This document shows positions 42,948-52,216 of a DNA stretch of 64,000 nucleotides, in pieces (positions within the stretch are counted from its first letter, which is position 1; each line of letters starts with the position of its first letter). The DNA is from Tumebacillus algifaecis (GTDB lineage Bacteria > Bacillota > Bacilli > Tumebacillales > Tumebacillaceae). The notes under the pieces were generated by a model that searched no databases, was not told where the DNA came from, and saw only the letters and a list, made by a program, of their open reading frames with translations. Both the position numbers and the translations under genes were made by a program. The DNA lies in the NCBI RefSeq assembly GCF_002243515.1, contig NZ_CP022657.1, forward strand, positions 3,187,001-3,251,000, given 5' to 3'.

Positions 42948-44678
42948 TTACACTTTGATCAAAGAGGCGCGCTCCAGCATTTCGGCAGCATGTTTTAGGG
43001 TCGTCTCGGTCATCTCCGCGCCAGAGAGCATCCTCGCGATCTCTTCGACTCGCTCTGACTCGTTTAGCTGGGTCACTTCCGTTCGCGTTCGCGACTCATC
43101 CTGACGCTTTTGAATCAGATAGTGCGCGTCTGCCATCGATGCGACCTGCGGCAGATGTGTAACACAGATCACCTGGCGTTTCAGACCGATCAAGCCCAGT
43201 TTCTCAGCCACCGCTTGGGCCGCTCGCCCAGAGATGCCCGTGTCCACTTCGTCGAAGATCAACGTGCCGACATCGTCCACATCGGCCAAGATCTTTTTGA
43301 TCGCCAGCATCGTCCGAGACAATTCGCCACCTGACGCGATTTTGGCAAACGGGCGCAGCGGTTCCCCCACGTTAGGGGAGAACAAAAATTCGACTCGGTC
43401 GATACCCAACTCGCTGACATGCACTTTTCGAGTGCCGATCTGCAACCCATCGACCTCTTGAATCTGCGTGAACGTGATCGCAAATTGTGTCTTGGGCATC
43501 ATCAGTTCGGTCAGTTCATCCATGACGGCCTCCGACAACTGTTCTGATGTTTGGCGGCGCGCCTTTGACAGCGCGACGGCGCGTTTCCCCAGCACCTGAC
43601 CTGTGCGTTCCACGTTCTGGGTCAAATTTTCCAAACTTTCCTCATGGTGCTCAAGCGCATGCAGTTCTCGTTCGATCCGCGCAGCAAAATCCAAGATCTC
43701 CATCACCGTATCGCCATATTTTTTCTTCAGACGGTTGATCAAGTTGAGACGCTCCTCGATCTTCGACAGGCGCGCCGGGTTGAATTCGATCCCATCCCGG
43801 TAATCGCGCAGCGAATGTGCCGCCTCTTCTAATTGGTAGAGCGATGATTTGACCAGATCGAGCACCGGAAACAAGCTCTCATCATACCGAACCGCGCTCT
43901 CCAGTTCGCGGATCACTCGATTCACGCCGTCCAACGTGGACGTACTGTTGCGGCCACCACCGTTATAAAGCAGTTCATACGATGAATTGGCCGCGTCGAA
44001 CAGCTTTTCGGAGAAGGACATTTTCTTATGCTCCTCTTCGAGCCGTTCGTCCTCTCCTTCGCGCATTCCAACTTCGGTGATCTCCTGCAGTTGAAAGCGC
44101 AGGATGTCGAGGCGCTGAATGCGTTCTTGCTCGCCAAGCCTTGCTTCTCGCAGACGATTTCTCGCATCACGGTAGTCAAAATAGGCCGTTTCCACCTCTG
44201 CACGCAACCTCAGCAGTTCCTCCCCGCCATATTCGTCGATCAAGGCGAGCTGTTCGCGCACATCGTGTAGAGTCTGATGCTCATGTTGTCCATGCATGTT
44301 GATTAAGTATTGCCCAAAATTCTTGAGCATCTGCACGGTGACCATTCTTCCGTTTATTCTGCAAACATTTTTTCCAGCGGCAGAGATCTCGCGTACGATC
44401 AGAATACTGCCATCCTCCACCTCGAGGCCGTACTCGTCGAACAACTCCTGAAATTCTGCAGACGGATCAACGGCAAAAAGAGCCTCGATCGTAGCTTTGT
44501 CTTTGCCTTGCCGAACAAATTCGGACGAGGCACGACCGCCTAAGATGAGACTCACAGCATCGAGGAGAATCGACTTCCCAGCCCCGGTTTCCCCGGTCAT
44601 GATGCAAAGGCCCGTCTGAAAAGACAGGCGCACTTCCTCGATCAAAGCAAAATTCTTAACAGTCAGTTCTTGAAGCAT
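42948..44678 (-). CDS. recN: DNA repair protein RecN
   Basis: A 576-aa SMC-like ATPase. Walker A GETGAGKS is at residues 29-36, there are long coiled-coil arms, and SGGELSR and TLIFDEVDTGISG are at the C-terminal end. It acts early in double-strand break repair. It lies between argR and spoIVB as in other Bacilli, 11 bases after argR. Confidence 0.96.
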   Translation of the reverse strand: MLQELTVKNFALIEEVRLSFQTGLCIMTGETGAGKSILLDAVSLILGGRASSEFVRQGKDKATIEALFAVDPSAEFQELFDEYGLEVEDGSILIVREISAAGKNVCRINGRMVTVQMLKNFGQYLINMHGQHEHQTLHDVREQLALIDEYGGEELLRLRAEVETAYFDYRDARNRLREARLGEQERIQRLDILRFQLQEITEVGMREGEDERLEEEHKKMSFSEKLFDAANSSYELLYNGGGRNSTSTLDGVNRVIRELESAVRYDESLFPVLDLVKSSLYQLEEAAHSLRDYRDGIEFNPARLSKIEERLNLINRLKKKYGDTVMEILDFAARIERELHALEHHEESLENLTQNVERTGQVLGKRAVALSKARRQTSEQLSEAVMDELTELMMPKTQFAITFTQIQEVDGLQIGTRKVHVSELGIDRVEFLFSPNVGEPLRPFAKIASGGELSRTMLAIKKILADVDDVGTLIFDEVDTGISGRAAQAVAEKLGLIGLKRQVICVTHLPQVASMADAHYLIQKRQDESRTRTEVTQLNESERVEEIARMLSGAEMTETTLKHAAEMLERASLIKV

Positions 44679-44689
44679 GGACAGACCCC

Positions 44690-45136
44690 CTAGACGTAGG
44701 AGAGAAAGCGGCCCACAACTTCGGGTGCCACCTCTTTGGTTCGGACGATGATTAGGATCGTGTCATCCCCGCAGATGGTGCCGAGCACTTCCGACCAGTC
44801 CAGTGCATCAACAATCGCCCCGACAGCATGTGCGTTGCCAGGCAGTGTTTTCATGACGACCAGATTTTCCGCTCGGTCGATCGAAACGAACGAATCGAGC
44901 AACATCCGGCGTAGTTTTTGCTCTGGGTTGTAGCTAGGTTCGGCAGGAAGTGAATATTTATAGGCACCGCTTTGGGTTGGCGTTTTCACGAGGTGCAGTT
45001 CTTTGATGTCACGCGATACGGTCGCTTGCGTCACTTGAAACCCGGCAGCACGCAGTTTGTCTACCAATTCTTCTTGAGTTTCGATGTCTTGCGTCGAGAT
45101 GATCTCTCGAATTTTCAGCAAGCGTTGGCCCTTCAT
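44690..45136 (-). CDS. argR: Arginine repressor ArgR/AhrC
   Basis: A 148-aa protein. The winged-helix half has [20 protein letters not shown]; the C-terminal half has the arginine-binding [12 protein letters not shown]. The start at 45136 gives the normal [14 protein letters not shown]-terminus; the in-frame GTG at 45157 overlaps the AAGGAG. It controls arginine biosynthesis and catabolism. Confidence 0.95.
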   Translation of the reverse strand: MKGQRLLKIREIISTQDIETQEELVDKLRAAGFQVTQATVSRDIKELHLVKTPTQSGAYKYSLPAEPSYNPEQKLRRMLLDSFVSIDRAENLVVMKTLPGNAHAVGAIVDALDWSEVLGTICGDDTILIIVRTKEVAPEVVGRFLSYV

Positions 45137-45159
45137 GTTTCGATCAATCTCCTTCACTT

Positions 45160-46017
45160 TTACGGCGCGCAGTGCAGTTTGCGGCGTAGCACCTCATAGA
45201 ACTCGCGATCACGCCATTTAATCAACTTTGTCTTATAAGTAGCTTGTCTTACGCGGACGATATCATGGTTTTCCAAGGTGCGGAAGTCCTGCCCATCAAC
45301 GAGCAACACCATCTCTTCTTGCGTCCCGGTCACTTCGACCCGCACTTCCTGATTGGCCGCGATCACCAACGGACGCGAGTGCAACGTATGCGGACAGATC
45401 GGTGTGATCAGCATCACGTCGATGTGCGGGGCGACGATCGGTCCACCACAGGAAAGCGAATAGGCTGTCGAACCGGTCGGCGTGGAGACGAGCAGCCCAT
45501 CACCTGTGTACTGGTCCACATACATGTCATCCACATACAAACGTCCAGTGACCATCGTGCCGAAGCGGTCTTTGCAGATGCCGATGTCGTTTAAGGCGAT
45601 CAGGTCTTTATAGATCACCTGACCGTTGCGTTCCACCTGCGCTTCGAGCATCAGGCGGTTTTCCAAGCAATAATTGCCGTCTAAGACGCGCTTGACCGAC
45701 TCTTCGAGATCCTGCGGTTCCGCTTCCGAAAGAAAGCCGAGATGACCGATGTTGATACCGAGCAAAGGTAGTCCGGTTTTCGCAAACTTGCGTGCGAAGC
45801 CGAGGATCGTGCCATCACCGCCCAGCACAAACAAAAGTTCGACATGGTCAGCAAACTCGCTCTGCGGCAATTGAATGTCTTCGCGGCCGATCGTCGCAGC
45901 TGTCGTCTCATCCACCCGCACAGCAGCGCCATTCTTTTCGATGATCTCTATCAGTCGGTGAGCCACTTCCTTCGCCATCGGCTTGGTGTGATTGACCAAA
46001 AGCCCTATCACCTTCAT
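45160..46017 (-). CDS. nadK: NAD kinase
   Basis: A 285-aa protein with [11 protein letters not shown] (catalytic GGDGT), the LNDIGI motif, and the [21 protein letters not shown] core. It phosphorylates NAD to NADP in the cytosol. The ATG at 46017 follows AAGGAGG by eight bases. It lies 23 bases before argR and is likely in the tlyA-nadK-argR-recN unit. Confidence 0.95.
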   Translation of the reverse strand: MKVIGLLVNHTKPMAKEVAHRLIEIIEKNGAAVRVDETTAATIGREDIQLPQSEFADHVELLFVLGGDGTILGFARKFAKTGLPLLGINIGHLGFLSEAEPQDLEESVKRVLDGNYCLENRLMLEAQVERNGQVIYKDLIALNDIGICKDRFGTMVTGRLYVDDMYVDQYTGDGLLVSTPTGSTAYSLSCGGPIVAPHIDVMLITPICPHTLHSRPLVIAANQEVRVEVTGTQEEMVLLVDGQDFRTLENHDIVRVRQATYKTKLIKWRDREFYEVLRRKLHCAP

Positions 46018-46145
46018 CTCTGGCTCCTCCTTCTCCACAAGCCTTAACAATTCCTCTTTATGCGGACGCAATCAAGCGTTTATGTACAAACTGATGTCCA
46101 ACTAGCAGTAATAAAATCAATTCGAGAAAGAGGATTAAAATCCTT

Positions 46146-46979
46146 TTATTTTTCCAACGTCTTGTGCGAATCTGCAATGATCGCGTCGATTGCCGCCTGC
46201 AAGTCTTCTGCTTGCAGACCTTCGCCTTGTTTGGTCAAATGCGCTAAAAATTCGATATTGCCGTCACCGCCTGTGATCGGCGAAAACGTCACCTTTTGCA
46301 CCTGCCACCCTTGGGCAACTGCGAGTCCGAGCACACGCTGTAACACGGCACGGTGCACTTCTGGGTCGCGAACAATGCCGTTTTTGCCGACATTTTCACG
46401 CCCTGCTTCGAATTGTGGCTTGATCAAGGTAAGCAACTGCCCATCGTCAGTCAAGATGGCATGAATCACGGGCAAAAGCAGGCGAATCGAAATGAAGGAT
46501 ACGTCCATCACCGCAATTTGCGGGGTTTCGCCTTTGAGATCTTCTGGCTTCAGATGGCGAAAGTTGGTGCGCTCCATCACGACGACGCGCGGGTCGTTGC
46601 GCAGTGTCCAAGCGAGCTGCCCGTAGCCTACGTCGATCGAATAGACTTGCTTGGCCCCATTTTGCAACGCACAGTCGGTAAAACCTCCGGTCGAAGCTCC
46701 GATATCCACGACAACGCGTTCGTGCAAGGACACGCCAAACTCCTTGATCGCTTTTTCCAGCTTCAGACCGCCCCGCGACACATACGGGTGCAAATCGCCT
46801 TTCACGGTGATCACAGCTTCCATTTTCACTTTCGTACCGGCTTTGTCCACCCGCTCGTTGTCAACGATCACCAGCCCCGCCATAATCGCTGCTTTCGCTT
46901 TTTCTCGTGATTCAAAATGTCCTTTATCCACCAGCAACACATCAAGGCGCTCTTTTGCACCTGGCTTTGGTATGGTCAT
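46146..46979 (-). CDS. tlyA: TlyA family rRNA methyltransferase
   Basis: A 277-aa protein with an N-terminal S4 RNA-binding domain (RLDVLLVDKGHFESREKAK) and a FtsJ-like methyltransferase domain: SAM-binding VVDIGASTGGFTD and MDVSFIS. Family members 2'-O-methylate rRNA. It lies first in the unit leading to nadK, after the dxs terminator. Confidence 0.93.
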   Translation of the reverse strand: MTIPKPGAKERLDVLLVDKGHFESREKAKAAIMAGLVIVDNERVDKAGTKVKMEAVITVKGDLHPYVSRGGLKLEKAIKEFGVSLHERVVVDIGASTGGFTDCALQNGAKQVYSIDVGYGQLAWTLRNDPRVVVMERTNFRHLKPEDLKGETPQIAVMDVSFISIRLLLPVIHAILTDDGQLLTLIKPQFEAGRENVGKNGIVRDPEVHRAVLQRVLGLAVAQGWQVQKVTFSPITGGDGNIEFLAHLTKQGEGLQAEDLQAAIDAIIADSHKTLEK

Positions 46980-47026
46980 GATCTTCCCTCATTATTCTGT
47001 AGAATGCTTTACTAGTACAGTTCACT

Positions 47027-47055
47027 AAAAACGGGAGGGACATGCGTCCCTCCCG
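47027..47055 (-). terminator. Terminator after dxs
   Basis: A 9-bp stem CGGGAGGGA/TCCCTCCCG with a six-base loop is followed by TTTTT on the minus strand. Confidence 0.9.
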
Positions 47056-47079
47056 CAAGAATGACCTGTTTCAGGTTGA

Positions 47080-48975
47080 TCAGGCACGCTTTTGTTTCAA
47101 AGGCACCATCGTTTTTACAGAGTCGGCCACCGACTGTGCGTTCAAGCCAACCGAGTCCAACAAGACCTGAGGCGCACCGTGTTCGATAAATTGATCGGGC
47201 AGGCCCATCGGAAAGAGTTCAACACCTGTGATGCGCTGCTTCGCATAAAACTCGAGGATCGCAGATCCCAATCCGCCAGCGATCGCCGCTTCCTCGAGCG
47301 TGATGATCAGCATGCCGCTTTCGGCCAGTTCGAGCAGCAGTTCTTCATCGAGCGGCTTCGCAAAGCGCATGTTGACGATGCGCGCATCCACTCCGTCTTG
47401 AGCGAGCAGTTCTGCGGCATGTTCGGCTACGTGCACCATCGGGCCCAAGGCGAGCACCGCAACATCTTTACCGTCGCGAACCGTTTCCGATTTGCCAAAC
47501 GGCAACAGCTTGAACGATTCGTCCATCTTCACACCGTACCCATTGCCGCGCGGATAGCGGACGGCGATCGGACCTTCTTGATACTCCGATGCGGTGTAAA
47601 GCATGTGCTGCAATTCATTTTCATCCTTTGGCATCATGATCTTGATGTTCGGAATGCAGCGCAGGAAGGAGAGGTCGAACGCACCTTGATGCGTTTCACC
47701 ATCTTCACCGACCAGACCTGCGCGGTCGATGGCGATCACAACCGGCAGATTTTGAATGCAGATGTCGTGAATCACTTGGTCATATGCACGTTGCAGGAAG
47801 GTCGAGTAGATCGCGAGCACTGGCTTTTTGCCCGTACAAGCAAGACCGGCCGCAAACGTTCCGGCATGCTGTTCAGCGATGCCCACATCGAAGAAGCGAT
47901 TCGGAAACTCATCTGCAAACTTGACCAGCCCGGAGCCGATCGGCATCGCAGGTGTGATCGCCACGATGTTTTCGTTTTGTTGGGCCAGTTTGATCAAAGT
48001 GTCACCGAACACCTTGGTATAGGTAGGCGCGGCCGCTTTGACCACTTTCGGTGCAGCACCAGGTTTCGCATTGAATCCGACAGAGACCGAGTGCATCTTG
48101 TCGGGCGCATCGGCCGCAACCGCGTAGCCTTTCCCTTTTTGGGTGACGACGTGAAGTAACACCGGGCCTTTGGTGTTCCTAGCCTGCTCCAAATATTTTT
48201 TCAGCGTCGTGAGGTCATGTCCGTCGATCGGCCCCATGTACGTAAAGCCGAACTCTTCAAACAGCATACCTGGCACGAGCAACGTTTTGAAGGAATCCCT
48301 CAGTCGTTTGAGGTATTTCTCCGTCTTGTCGCCAACATTTCCAATCTTGTGCAGGATGCTAGCCAAGTCTTTCTTAAACGAAGAATAATGCGGATCGACG
48401 CGCAGTTTGGTCAAATAGTTCGTGATCGCACCGACGTTGGTCGCGATCGACATCTCATTGTCATTGAGCACGACGACCATGTCCGATTTGACATGACCGG
48501 CATGATTGAGCGCTTCAAATGCCATCCCGCCAGTCATCGCGCCATCACCGATCACCGCGACCACCTTACTATTTTCCTTTTTCAGATCGCGACCGATCGC
48601 ATAACCGAGCGCCGCCGAGATCGACGTGCTGGAATGACCGACGTCGAACATGTCGTGTTCCGACTCGCCACGCTTAGGAAAACCGGACATGCCTTTGAAC
48701 TTGCGCAAGGTGGGGAACAAATGCTTGCGTCCCGTCAAAATTTTATGCACATACGCCTGATGACCGACGTCCCAGATGATCTTATCTACTGGCGAGTTAT
48801 ACACTTGATGAAGAGCCAGCGTCAATTCGACCACTCCAAGATTGGAGCCGAAATGACCGCCTGTGGTGGCTAGGTTCTCAATCAGGAAGTGGCGAATCTC
48901 TTCGGCCAACCTGCCCAGTTGTTCCACCGATAAATTCTTTATATCAGAGGGGCAGTTTACTTTGTCGAGCAACAT
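47080..48975 (-). CDS. dxs: 1-deoxy-D-xylulose-5-phosphate synthase
   Basis: A 631-aa thiamine-diphosphate enzyme. The ThDP/Mg motif GDGAMTGGMAFEALNHAG, the N-terminal HFGSNLGVVELT with catalytic His, and GIAEQHA in the transketolase pyrimidine domain are present. It makes DXP from pyruvate and glyceraldehyde-3-phosphate, the first step of the MEP isoprenoid pathway, feeding IspA encoded nearby. Confidence 0.97.
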   Translation of the reverse strand: MLLDKVNCPSDIKNLSVEQLGRLAEEIRHFLIENLATTGGHFGSNLGVVELTLALHQVYNSPVDKIIWDVGHQAYVHKILTGRKHLFPTLRKFKGMSGFPKRGESEHDMFDVGHSSTSISAALGYAIGRDLKKENSKVVAVIGDGAMTGGMAFEALNHAGHVKSDMVVVLNDNEMSIATNVGAITNYLTKLRVDPHYSSFKKDLASILHKIGNVGDKTEKYLKRLRDSFKTLLVPGMLFEEFGFTYMGPIDGHDLTTLKKYLEQARNTKGPVLLHVVTQKGKGYAVAADAPDKMHSVSVGFNAKPGAAPKVVKAAAPTYTKVFGDTLIKLAQQNENIVAITPAMPIGSGLVKFADEFPNRFFDVGIAEQHAGTFAAGLACTGKKPVLAIYSTFLQRAYDQVIHDICIQNLPVVIAIDRAGLVGEDGETHQGAFDLSFLRCIPNIKIMMPKDENELQHMLYTASEYQEGPIAVRYPRGNGYGVKMDESFKLLPFGKSETVRDGKDVAVLALGPMVHVAEHAAELLAQDGVDARIVNMRFAKPLDEELLLELAESGMLIITLEEAAIAGGLGSAILEFYAKQRITGVELFPMGLPDQFIEHGAPQVLLDSVGLNAQSVADSVKTMVPLKQKRA

Positions 48976-49060
48976 GCAGTTACCGCCTCGCTTCTTTTCT
49001 TAGAGTTTGTATAGGCGCGTCTTTTGAGTTAAAACGACAATATTATATCACACCTGCCCA

Positions 49061-49423
49061 CTACTTACCTGTACTATTTTTCTCGACAGGCTGGACCGCA
49101 TCTCGGTCGTACCAGATGTGACCCTGCCCATCCAAGGTGACCAACGAGAGTTCACGGATCTTGGCGGCAAGCACTCCTTGCCCTTGCAGTTGCATGATCA
49201 CATCATTTTTGTTGCATCCGAGGGTATTCAGATTGTCTTCGATCCAAGTTCCGTCGATCAGCACCGGCACCGGCTCTTTTTGCACCTTGTTAGGTGTACG
49301 TTCGCCCTGCTTTTTGGTTTCAGTACGCTGTCGTAGCTCCGCTCGCCTACCGATTAGGCGCATCAGAAAGAGTCCAGCGATCACGATCAGGATCGGAACC
49401 CACAGGATGCGATACGCTTCCAT
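49061..49423 (-). CDS. Single-helix YetF/DUF421-like protein
   Basis: A 120-aa protein with one N-terminal membrane helix (ILWVPILIVIAGLFLMRLIG), a charged linker, then a domain resembling the C-terminal part of DUF421/YetF proteins: PVPVLIDGTWIEDNLN, NDVIMQLQGQGV and SLVTLDGQGHIWYD. Full YetF proteins have three helices and two such domains, so this is a reduced form. It is located between ispA and dxs. Confidence 0.72.
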   Translation of the reverse strand: MEAYRILWVPILIVIAGLFLMRLIGRRAELRQRTETKKQGERTPNKVQKEPVPVLIDGTWIEDNLNTLGCNKNDVIMQLQGQGVLAAKIRELSLVTLDGQGHIWYDRDAVQPVEKNSTGK

Positions 49424-49493
49424 TGATACTCCTCCCTTGGAAAATCCTTGTAAGCGTAGTGTGTGTCTTTTGTGTCCTCACTATGAAAAAAAG

Positions 49494-49527
49494 AAAAAAG
49501 GCACTGGGGCATCGACCCTTGTGCCTT
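49494..49527 (-). terminator. Terminator after ispA
   Basis: Stem AAGGCAC/GTGCCTT with an inner GGG/CCC pairing is followed by a long T-run on the minus strand. Confidence 0.85.
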
Positions 49528-49534
49528 ATTCTGC

Positions 49535-50431
49535 CTACACGTCGCGGTTGATCAGCCAATCTGCGATCTCTTGCAAACGGTTGGTGCGAAGCGCAACGCC
49601 TGACAGCGCCTGGTGCGCTTCTGTCGTCAAGCGGCGCACCATCTCACGGGATTCCTCCAACCCGTAGAGCAGCGGGTAGGTAGACTTGCCTTGCGCCGCA
49701 TCGGCGCCGACCGCCTTGCCCAACTTTTCCGCAACGCCTTCCACATCGAGAATGTCATCGACAATCTGAAAGGCGAGTCCGATCTTTTGCGCATAGGAGG
49801 TCAGCGCTTGCACCTGCTGTTCGTCTGCGTCGGCAAACAACGCACCGATGCGCACCGATGCGGTCAAAAGTGCTCCCGTCTTGTGGGCGTGGATAAAAGC
49901 CAAACGTTCCTCGCTCGCTTTCGACCCTTCATTTTCCATATCGGCCATCTGACCTGCCACCATGCCAATCGATCCAGCTGCCGTCGCCAGTTCGCCTACG
50001 ATGCGCAACAGCACCGCTTCTCGGCCCTTCGCCTCCATCGTGCCAAGCACCTGAAACGCCTGTGTCAACAGCGCATCGCCTGCCAAAATCGCCGTCGCTT
50101 CACCATAGATCTTGTGATTGGTCGGCTTGCCGCGGCGGAAATCGTCATCGTCCATCGCAGGCAGATCATCGTGCACCAGCGAGTAGGTATGGATCATCTC
50201 AAGTGTCGCAGCCACAGGCATTGCTGCCGCCATATCGCCACCGAGCGCCTCCACCGTCGCCAAGGTCAGCACCGGACGCAGCCTTTTTCCCCCGGCAAAC
50301 AGCGAATAGCGCATCGAGTCATAGAGACTTTCTGGATATTGTGTCGCGGCAGGCACCAAAGCGTCCATCGCCTGCTCGATCTGCGCGCTCAACGTGCGAA
50401 GATAGTGTTTGAGATCCGCTTTTTCGCTCAT
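49535..50431 (-). CDS. ispA: Farnesyl diphosphate synthase
   Basis: A 298-aa polyprenyl synthase. The first Asp-rich motif DDLPAMDDDDFRRGKPTNHK and the second, DDILD, are intact, with GKRLRP near the N-terminus. It condenses IPP with DMAPP/GPP to FPP for quinone and cell-wall lipids. It follows xseB by 10 bases in the xseA-xseB-ispA unit. Confidence 0.95.
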   Translation of the reverse strand: MSEKADLKHYLRTLSAQIEQAMDALVPAATQYPESLYDSMRYSLFAGGKRLRPVLTLATVEALGGDMAAAMPVAATLEMIHTYSLVHDDLPAMDDDDFRRGKPTNHKIYGEATAILAGDALLTQAFQVLGTMEAKGREAVLLRIVGELATAAGSIGMVAGQMADMENEGSKASEERLAFIHAHKTGALLTASVRIGALFADADEQQVQALTSYAQKIGLAFQIVDDILDVEGVAEKLGKAVGADAAQGKSTYPLLYGLEESREMVRRLTTEAHQALSGVALRTNRLQEIADWLINRDV

Positions 50432-50441
50432 CTTCTTTTAC

Positions 50442-50678
50442 TCATTCCTCTGTTTGAAAAGATTTTTTGGTCAGCCCACCTGCATCTGCAACCAGCATTT
50501 CGATCTTCTGCTCCGCTTGGTCAAGCTTTTCACGACAGACCCGAGCCAATTGCATGCCTTCCTGAAACTCAGCGATCGCTTTTTCCAACGGCAGATCGCC
50601 CGCTTCCATCGCGCGCACGATCGCTTCCAGCCGCTCCAACGCCTGTTCAAATGTTTGCTCTTGCTCCTGCTTCTCCAT
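50442..50678 (-). CDS. xseB: Exodeoxyribonuclease VII small subunit
   Basis: A 78-aa protein with the XseB signature TFEQALERLEAIVRAME and LPLEKAIAEFQEGMQLAR. The ATG at 50678 follows GAGGAGGAG, which includes the end of xseA, and lies four bases after the xseA stop. It forms the ExoVII complex with XseA. Confidence 0.94.
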   Translation of the reverse strand: MEKQEQEQTFEQALERLEAIVRAMEAGDLPLEKAIAEFQEGMQLARVCREKLDQAEQKIEMLVADAGGLTKKSFQTEE

Positions 50679-50682
50679 TCGC

Positions 50683-52035
50683 TTACTCCTCCTCCAATCC
50701 CCAAACCGTGCAATCGATCCAGCCGTCTTGAACGCGCACCTGCACCTTGTCACCCAACTGCACGTTGTCGATGCTGTTGATCAGCCGCTTTTTGTCCCCG
50801 GTGTAGGTCAGGGAATAGCCGCGCTTCATCACCGACAGCGGACTTAGCACGTCCAATTTGTCGAGCAGGCGCTCAAATTTAACCTGCTCCTTGCCAACCC
50901 GGTCTGCTGTCGCGCGCTGCAAGAGCTCCACCGTGTACAGCAACGTCTGCTCCATCCGCTTCGCCCGCTCGATCGGACTTGTTTGCAACAATCGACCTTC
51001 TAAGTGCGACAATTGACGGGCGCCCGAGTTGGCCAACTTGGTCAGGGCGAGTTGCAAGCGGTCCTCCGCGTTGTCAACCACCTGCTGCCATTGCTGCAAC
51101 TGATGAGTCGGACGGGTGAAAACGGTCGATGATTCGATGCGTCGCAGGCGCTGTTTTGCCTCACGCATCCGTCCGTCTAACGCGCGATGCATCCGTGCCG
51201 TCAACTGCTCCACATGCTGTTTGAGATCATACAGATTGGGCACGGCGATCTCAGCGGCAGCCGTCGGGGTTGCGGCGCGCATGTCGGCCGCAAAGTCGGC
51301 CAACGTCGTATCTGTCTCATGTCCTACCGCCGAAATGATTGGGATCAGCGAGGCATCGATTGCCCGCACCACCGGCTCTTCGTTAAACGCCCACAGTTCC
51401 TCTAATGAACCGCCACCCCGTCCGACGATCAGCACGTCCGCTTCTGCCAGTTCGTTCATCGAAACGATCGCCTCAGCAACCGAGGCGGCAGCGCTCGGTC
51501 CCTGCACGATGACCGGATGCAATAAAATGTGTGCGACCGGATAACGGCGGCGAATCGTGGTGATGATGTCGCGCACCGCTGCCCCCGTCGGGGAGGTGAT
51601 GACCCCGACCACGCGCGGATATTTCGGAATCGGCTTCTTTCGTAGCGGATCGAAGAGACCTTCTCGCTCCAACTGCTCCTTCAACTGCTGAAAGGCCAAA
51701 AAAAGCGATCCGAGTCCGTCCGGTTGAAGATCATCAACATAGAGTTGGTAGGCCCCATCACGGTCGAACACCGACACATAGCCGTGTGCGATCACCTTCA
51801 TCCCTTCCTTGGGGATGAATTTTAAAGAGCGATTGTTTCCTGCGAACATCACGCTCTTAATCCGGCTTTGCGAATCTTTGAGCGTAAAATACATATGACC
51901 TTTGCTATGATGGGTGAAGTTAGAAATTTCACCCCGTACTAAACAGTTTTGCAATCCTTCATCCGCTTCAAACATCCCTTTGATTCTCGCCGTCAGTTCA
52001 GAAACGGATGGAACGTGTTCTCTCGTTTGCAGCAT
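50683..52035 (-). CDS. xseA: Exodeoxyribonuclease VII large subunit
   Basis: A 450-aa protein with an N-terminal OB fold (LVRGEISNFTHHSKGHMYF), the catalytic domain (VVGVITSPTGAAVRDI, IVGRGGGSLEELWAFNEE, SAVGHETDTTLADFAAD) and a long coiled-coil arm. It degrades single-stranded DNA. The ATG at 52035 is taken; a TTG nine bases upstream is possible. Confidence 0.95.
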   Translation of the reverse strand: MLQTREHVPSVSELTARIKGMFEADEGLQNCLVRGEISNFTHHSKGHMYFTLKDSQSRIKSVMFAGNNRSLKFIPKEGMKVIAHGYVSVFDRDGAYQLYVDDLQPDGLGSLFLAFQQLKEQLEREGLFDPLRKKPIPKYPRVVGVITSPTGAAVRDIITTIRRRYPVAHILLHPVIVQGPSAAASVAEAIVSMNELAEADVLIVGRGGGSLEELWAFNEEPVVRAIDASLIPIISAVGHETDTTLADFAADMRAATPTAAAEIAVPNLYDLKQHVEQLTARMHRALDGRMREAKQRLRRIESSTVFTRPTHQLQQWQQVVDNAEDRLQLALTKLANSGARQLSHLEGRLLQTSPIERAKRMEQTLLYTVELLQRATADRVGKEQVKFERLLDKLDVLSPLSVMKRGYSLTYTGDKKRLINSIDNVQLGDKVQVRVQDGWIDCTVWGLEEE

Positions 52036-52167
52036 CAGGTTCAACTCGCTTTATCAACAAAAATCTCAAGCCTATCATACCATAGTGTGCCAAGAGCGGC
52101 TATTTCTCGTCCGCCATCACGAGCGGAACGAATCGTTCATTGAGATCGTGGATATGCGCAGGATAAA

Positions 52168-52198
52168 TAAAAAAGTTCACGCCACATCGGACGTGAAC
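52168..52198 (-). terminator. Terminator after the ferredoxin-NADP reductase gene
   Basis: Stem GTTCACG/CGTGAAC with a CCACATCGGA loop is followed by a T-run on the minus strand. Confidence 0.82.
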
Positions 52199-52216
52199 CT
52201 TTCCTTCTCGATCAGA

